A stretch of 64,000 nucleotides of DNA, from NCBI GenBank assembly GCA_949294195.1, contig CASFGK010000004.1, positions 62,001 to 126,000 on the forward strand. The letters run 5' to 3'. Position 1 is the stretch's first letter; every line of letters begins with the position of its first letter. The notes beneath the pieces are model-generated. The model worked only from the letters and a program-made list of their open reading frames with translations. It did no database searches and was not told where the DNA came from. Source of the DNA: an uncultured Bacteroidales bacterium (lineage in GTDB: Bacteria; Bacteroidota; Bacteroidia; Bacteroidales; UBA932). The translations under genes were made by a program, and so were the position numbers. Shown here piece by piece: positions 61,747-64,000 of this stretch.

Positions 61747-62325
61747 CTATGGCTCAATTAAAAGCATCACATCACTGATCCAGTTCTGAATGGTATTCCG
61801 GTTTGCTCCGTTCAGCAGTTTGCCGTCCTGCCATTCCAATTCGGGATATGCTTTCCTCAACTCTTTCACGCTATTACTTATTCCGCTTCCTCCGGATGTG
61901 GCAAACGGGACGAGTGTTTTGCCTTTCAGGTCGTGGCTCTCAATGAATGTGTTGATGATTCGCGGAGCCTGATCCCACCAGATGGGATAGCCGATGAAAA
62001 TGACATCGCAGGTAGTGACATCCAGTTTCGTATCTTTTAATGCCGGACGTGCCTGCGGATTGTTCATCTCCACCGAACTGCGCGACTGCCTGTCGTTCCA
62101 ATCCAAATCTTTGGAAGTGTAGGCCTGTTGCGGGACAATTTCGTACAAAGTACCGCCTGTAACGTCCGCAATCGTCCGGGCTGTTTTGGCGGTCGTGCCT
62201 GTGGCAGAGAAATACACGACCAATAGTTTGTTTTCGGCTTGCATACTTTTTTCTCCTTTGTTTTGGGCGCAGGCGGCAAAGCTCAGTGTCATTACCGCTG
62301 TCAATGTCAAAATAATCCTGTTCAT
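61747..62325 (-). CDS. Exported flavodoxin-like lipoprotein
   Basis: The 192-residue protein has a lipoprotein-type signal (FAAC at Cys19) and a flavodoxin fold: KLLVVYFSATGTTAKTART (FMN phosphate loop near 34-52), VIFIGYPIWWDQAP near 108-121 and VPFATSGGSGISNSV near 139-153. Periplasmic flavodoxins are typical of Bacteroidales and carry electrons with FMN. It lies last in a minus-strand set with CMD-like and cupin genes, all exported, and 20 bases after the CMD gene. Confidence 0.85.
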   Translation of the reverse strand: MNRIILTLTAVMTLSFAACAQNKGEKSMQAENKLLVVYFSATGTTAKTARTIADVTGGTLYEIVPQQAYTSKDLDWNDRQSRSSVEMNNPQARPALKDTKLDVTTCDVIFIGYPIWWDQAPRIINTFIESHDLKGKTLVPFATSGGSGISNSVKELRKAYPELEWQDGKLLNGANRNTIQNWISDVMLLIEP

Positions 62326-62345
62326 AAACCAGTTACCTTATAATG

Positions 62346-63173
62346 TCACTTGGCATATTCCTCCTTGATGATGCGCAACGCCTTGATAGCGGCAGGGAAG
62401 CCGATGTAGGGCAGGCACTGGATGACGGCGGCGGTCAATGTTTCGGGCGAGTTACCGGCGTTGATATTGCCGTGATAGTGCGAGTGGAGCTGGCTCTCGG
62501 CTTCCAAGGTGGTCAACACGCAGTAGCCGAGCAGCTCACGTGTCTGCAAGTCAAGTGCGCCACGGCTGTATATCTCGCCGAAGAAATAGTCGGTCAGGAA
62601 CTGTTCTACATTCTTGCCCATATCTCCGGGCATACCTGACATGACGGATGACACGCCGCCGGGATATTGCTTGTCCTGAATGGCTTTGCCAGTCTCGTGG
62701 CGTGTTTCCTCCGTCACCGTGCCTTGCTTTTCCAAAGGCAGGCTGATGCCACGCTCCTTGAACACTTCGTTCACCGTGGCCACAGCGTTCAGCATCTTGG
62801 GGAAGCCGATGAACGGCGCAGTGAGATACATCACCTCGCGCAGTTCCTCCGGGGTAACACCCACATTGAGAGCTGCTCCGGCATGGGCTTTCAGTTGCGG
62901 CAGGGTCTGCATCGAGGCGAGGGTGATGCAGGTAATCATTTCCCGCTGTTTCAATGTAAGATCGCCCGTCTGGAACACCTCGCCGAAGATGAACTTCTGA
63001 AGGATGTCCATCATTTCCGGGTCTGTACCCTGTCCGGTCAGGGCTTCACCGCCGAACAGGGTGCTGTAATTCTGCTTGCATACTTCGATTCTGTCCATAT
63101 TTTCCATCGTTTGTGCCGTTGCGGACAGGCTTCCTGCCAGCACAAGGGCGATTATACCTATTACTTTTTTCAT
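62346..63173 (-). CDS. Exported carboxymuconolactone decarboxylase-like protein
   Basis: The 275-residue protein has a signal peptide ending ATAQ (about 21) and two CMD-type helical domains, about 35-135 (LKQREMITCITLASMQTLPQ, AHAGAALNVGVTPEEL) and about 185-270 (LQTRELLGYCVLTTLEAESQ, HYHGNINAGNSPETL). CMD relatives include gamma-carboxymuconolactone decarboxylases and AhpD-like alkylhydroperoxidases. The first domain lacks the CxxC of AhpD, so a peroxidase role is doubtful. Neighbours are cupin and flavodoxin genes. Confidence 0.85.
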   Translation of the reverse strand: MKKVIGIIALVLAGSLSATAQTMENMDRIEVCKQNYSTLFGGEALTGQGTDPEMMDILQKFIFGEVFQTGDLTLKQREMITCITLASMQTLPQLKAHAGAALNVGVTPEELREVMYLTAPFIGFPKMLNAVATVNEVFKERGISLPLEKQGTVTEETRHETGKAIQDKQYPGGVSSVMSGMPGDMGKNVEQFLTDYFFGEIYSRGALDLQTRELLGYCVLTTLEAESQLHSHYHGNINAGNSPETLTAAVIQCLPYIGFPAAIKALRIIKEEYAK

Positions 63174-63192
63174 CCGGTTCTCTGATAAAAGA

Positions 63193-63714
63193 TTATAAAC
63201 TCTTGCCCAACCGGTTATATTCTTCGTCGGTCACTGGCTCCAGCCATTCGTTGGACGTGTTTTCTCCCGGAACTTCAAAGGCGAGATGCGCAAACCAGCT
63301 GTCCGCCGCCGCTCCATGCCAATGCTTCACGTTGGCAGGGATGTGGATGACATCGCCAGGAAGCATCTGTACGGCCGGCGTGCCTTCCTCCTGATACCAG
63401 CCCTTACCGGCTACACAGACCAGCATCTGCCCGCCTCCTTTAGTCGCACGGTGAATGTGCCAGTTGTTGCGGCATCCCGGCTCGAAAGTGACATTGCTGA
63501 ACGGTATCTGCGCCTTGGATATGGGAGCCAGATAGCTGTTGCCGATGAAGTACTTGGCATATGCGGTGTTCGGTTCGCCGATTGGGAATACCATTTCCTT
63601 CTGAAATGCCTCCCTGCCATCTGTTGCAGTTGTCTCTGTAATTTTTTCCTGTGCCATAATTACTTGAATATTAGTCATTGTTGCCACTAATAATAAATAC
63701 AGTATCTTTTTCAT
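63193..63714 (-). CDS. Exported cupin-domain protein
   Basis: The 173-residue protein has a signal peptide (MKKILYLLLVATMTNIQVIM then AQ) and one cupin domain. CRNNWHIHRATKGGGQMLVC carries the His-x-His metal pair, then GKGWYQEEGTPAVQMLPGDV and IPANVKHWHGAAADS form the second motif. Small periplasmic cupins often pair with CMD and flavodoxin proteins in Bacteroidetes clusters. Function is unknown; a role with oxidised organic compounds is possible. Confidence 0.85.
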   Translation of the reverse strand: MKKILYLLLVATMTNIQVIMAQEKITETTATDGREAFQKEMVFPIGEPNTAYAKYFIGNSYLAPISKAQIPFSNVTFEPGCRNNWHIHRATKGGGQMLVCVAGKGWYQEEGTPAVQMLPGDVIHIPANVKHWHGAAADSWFAHLAFEVPGENTSNEWLEPVTDEEYNRLGKSL

Positions 63715-63737
63715 GTGTCGAACATTTTATATCATAC

Positions 63738-64000
63738 TTAAATCATAGGCTTCTCCCAAGACCCGCGTGTATCAACTCCCGTTTCTTCCGCTGTTGTCTC
63801 CATTTGATTGATTTCCGCTACGGTAAGGGAAATACGCATCGCTTTCACCGCATCCTGCACTTGCGACACTTTTGTCACTCCGATTATCGGCGTAGTACCT
63901 TTGGCGATAGCCCAAGCCAATGCTACCTGTGCAGGCGATACGACGTACTTCTCGCCGATGGTGCGTATCACGCTTACCAACTGTTCTATCTGCGGAAGCA
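63738..64000 (-). CDS. Aldo/keto reductase, C-terminal fragment
   Basis: The frame is open to the window edge on the 5' side. The visible residues, LPQIEQLVSVIRTIGEKYVV then SPAQVALAWAIAKGTTPIIG and VTKVSQVQDAVKAMRISLTV, end KPMI and match the C-terminal NADPH-binding part of aldo/keto reductases (the P-I-P/I-G-V-T-K phosphate-contact region). The catalytic Tyr/His are outside the window. It starts the minus-strand set with the cupin, CMD and flavodoxin genes. Confidence 0.85.
   Translation of the reverse strand, partial: LPQIEQLVSVIRTIGEKYVVSPAQVALAWAIAKGTTPIIGVTKVSQVQDAVKAMRISLTVAEINQMETTAEETGVDTRGSWEKPMI

Noticed and set aside
1-64000. tRNA, rRNA or CRISPR
   Set aside because: Reading both strands gave no cloverleaf with T-arm consensus, no rRNA stretch and no regularly spaced short repeats.

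Overview
The window is chromosomal DNA of a Bacteroidota bacterium, almost certainly of the order Bacteroidales. Three things point there. Many genes follow the phylum's own -7 promoter box TAnnTTTG (TATCTTTG, TACCTTTG, TATATTTG), and Shine-Dalgarno sequences are largely absent. The gene content is typical: a histone H1-like Hc1 protein, a tricorn-like S41 protease, M49-type lipoproteins, a PCMD-domain protein, a BT_3928/DoxX-type protein, GH20 and GH29 glycosidases, and PepSY-like proteins beside a two-component system. The proteins are also rich in lipoprotein signals. No rRNA, tRNA or CRISPR array was seen. The genus cannot be fixed from the sequence.

Layout. 1-6.3 kb: the recA tail, an aldehyde dehydrogenase, an M28 peptidase, a helix-hairpin-helix membrane protein, rsmI, tdk and xerD. 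6.4-18.6 kb: an M49 lipoprotein, a clostripain-like lipoprotein, pth-rplY, the Hc1-like protein, a TRIC-type channel, a purine-salvage pair (PNP plus amidohydrolase), mannose-6-phosphate isomerase, an Hsp15-like protein, a DoxX-like protein and tmk. 17.6-20.7 kb is the accessory part: a REP-associated tyrosine transposase (RAYT) between two 238-bp direct repeats full of alternating CACACCTG/CAGGTGT cores, a GC-rich palindromic insert between two 34-35-bp repeats at the tmk 3' end, and a 189-bp element with 14-bp terminal inverted repeats and nested stems. 20.7-29.2 kb: a membrane protein with its winged-helix regulator, the tricorn-like protease, two envelope proteins, folP and purB. 29.2-35 kb: a tripartite RND efflux operon. 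35-44.5 kb: a FtsB/DivIC protein, a nucleotidyltransferase, a CPBP protease, a GH20 hexosaminidase, DUF3737, rmuC, and a response regulator-histidine kinase-PepSY cluster. 44.6-49 kb: polA-sigma factor-rsmG and rpmH. 49-58.3 kb: an M6 protease and lipoprotein, a PCMD protein, a second DPP III-like lipoprotein, tpiA, tyrS, rbfA and a LolC/E-like permease. 58.3-61.5 kb: an AraC regulator and a GH29 fucosidase. 61.7-64 kb: a minus-strand set of exported flavodoxin, carboxymuconolactone decarboxylase-like and cupin proteins plus a cut aldo/keto reductase.

Most of the window is housekeeping or envelope biology. The glycosidases, exported peptidases and efflux pump suit a host-associated, glycan- and peptide-using life. 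The candidates for undescribed biology are the RAYT locus, the 189-bp structured element beside it, a two-stem leader in front of rplY, a possible small RNA sharing a two-way terminator with the Hc1 gene, and a DNA polymerase I whose proofreading domain has lost its catalytic residues.
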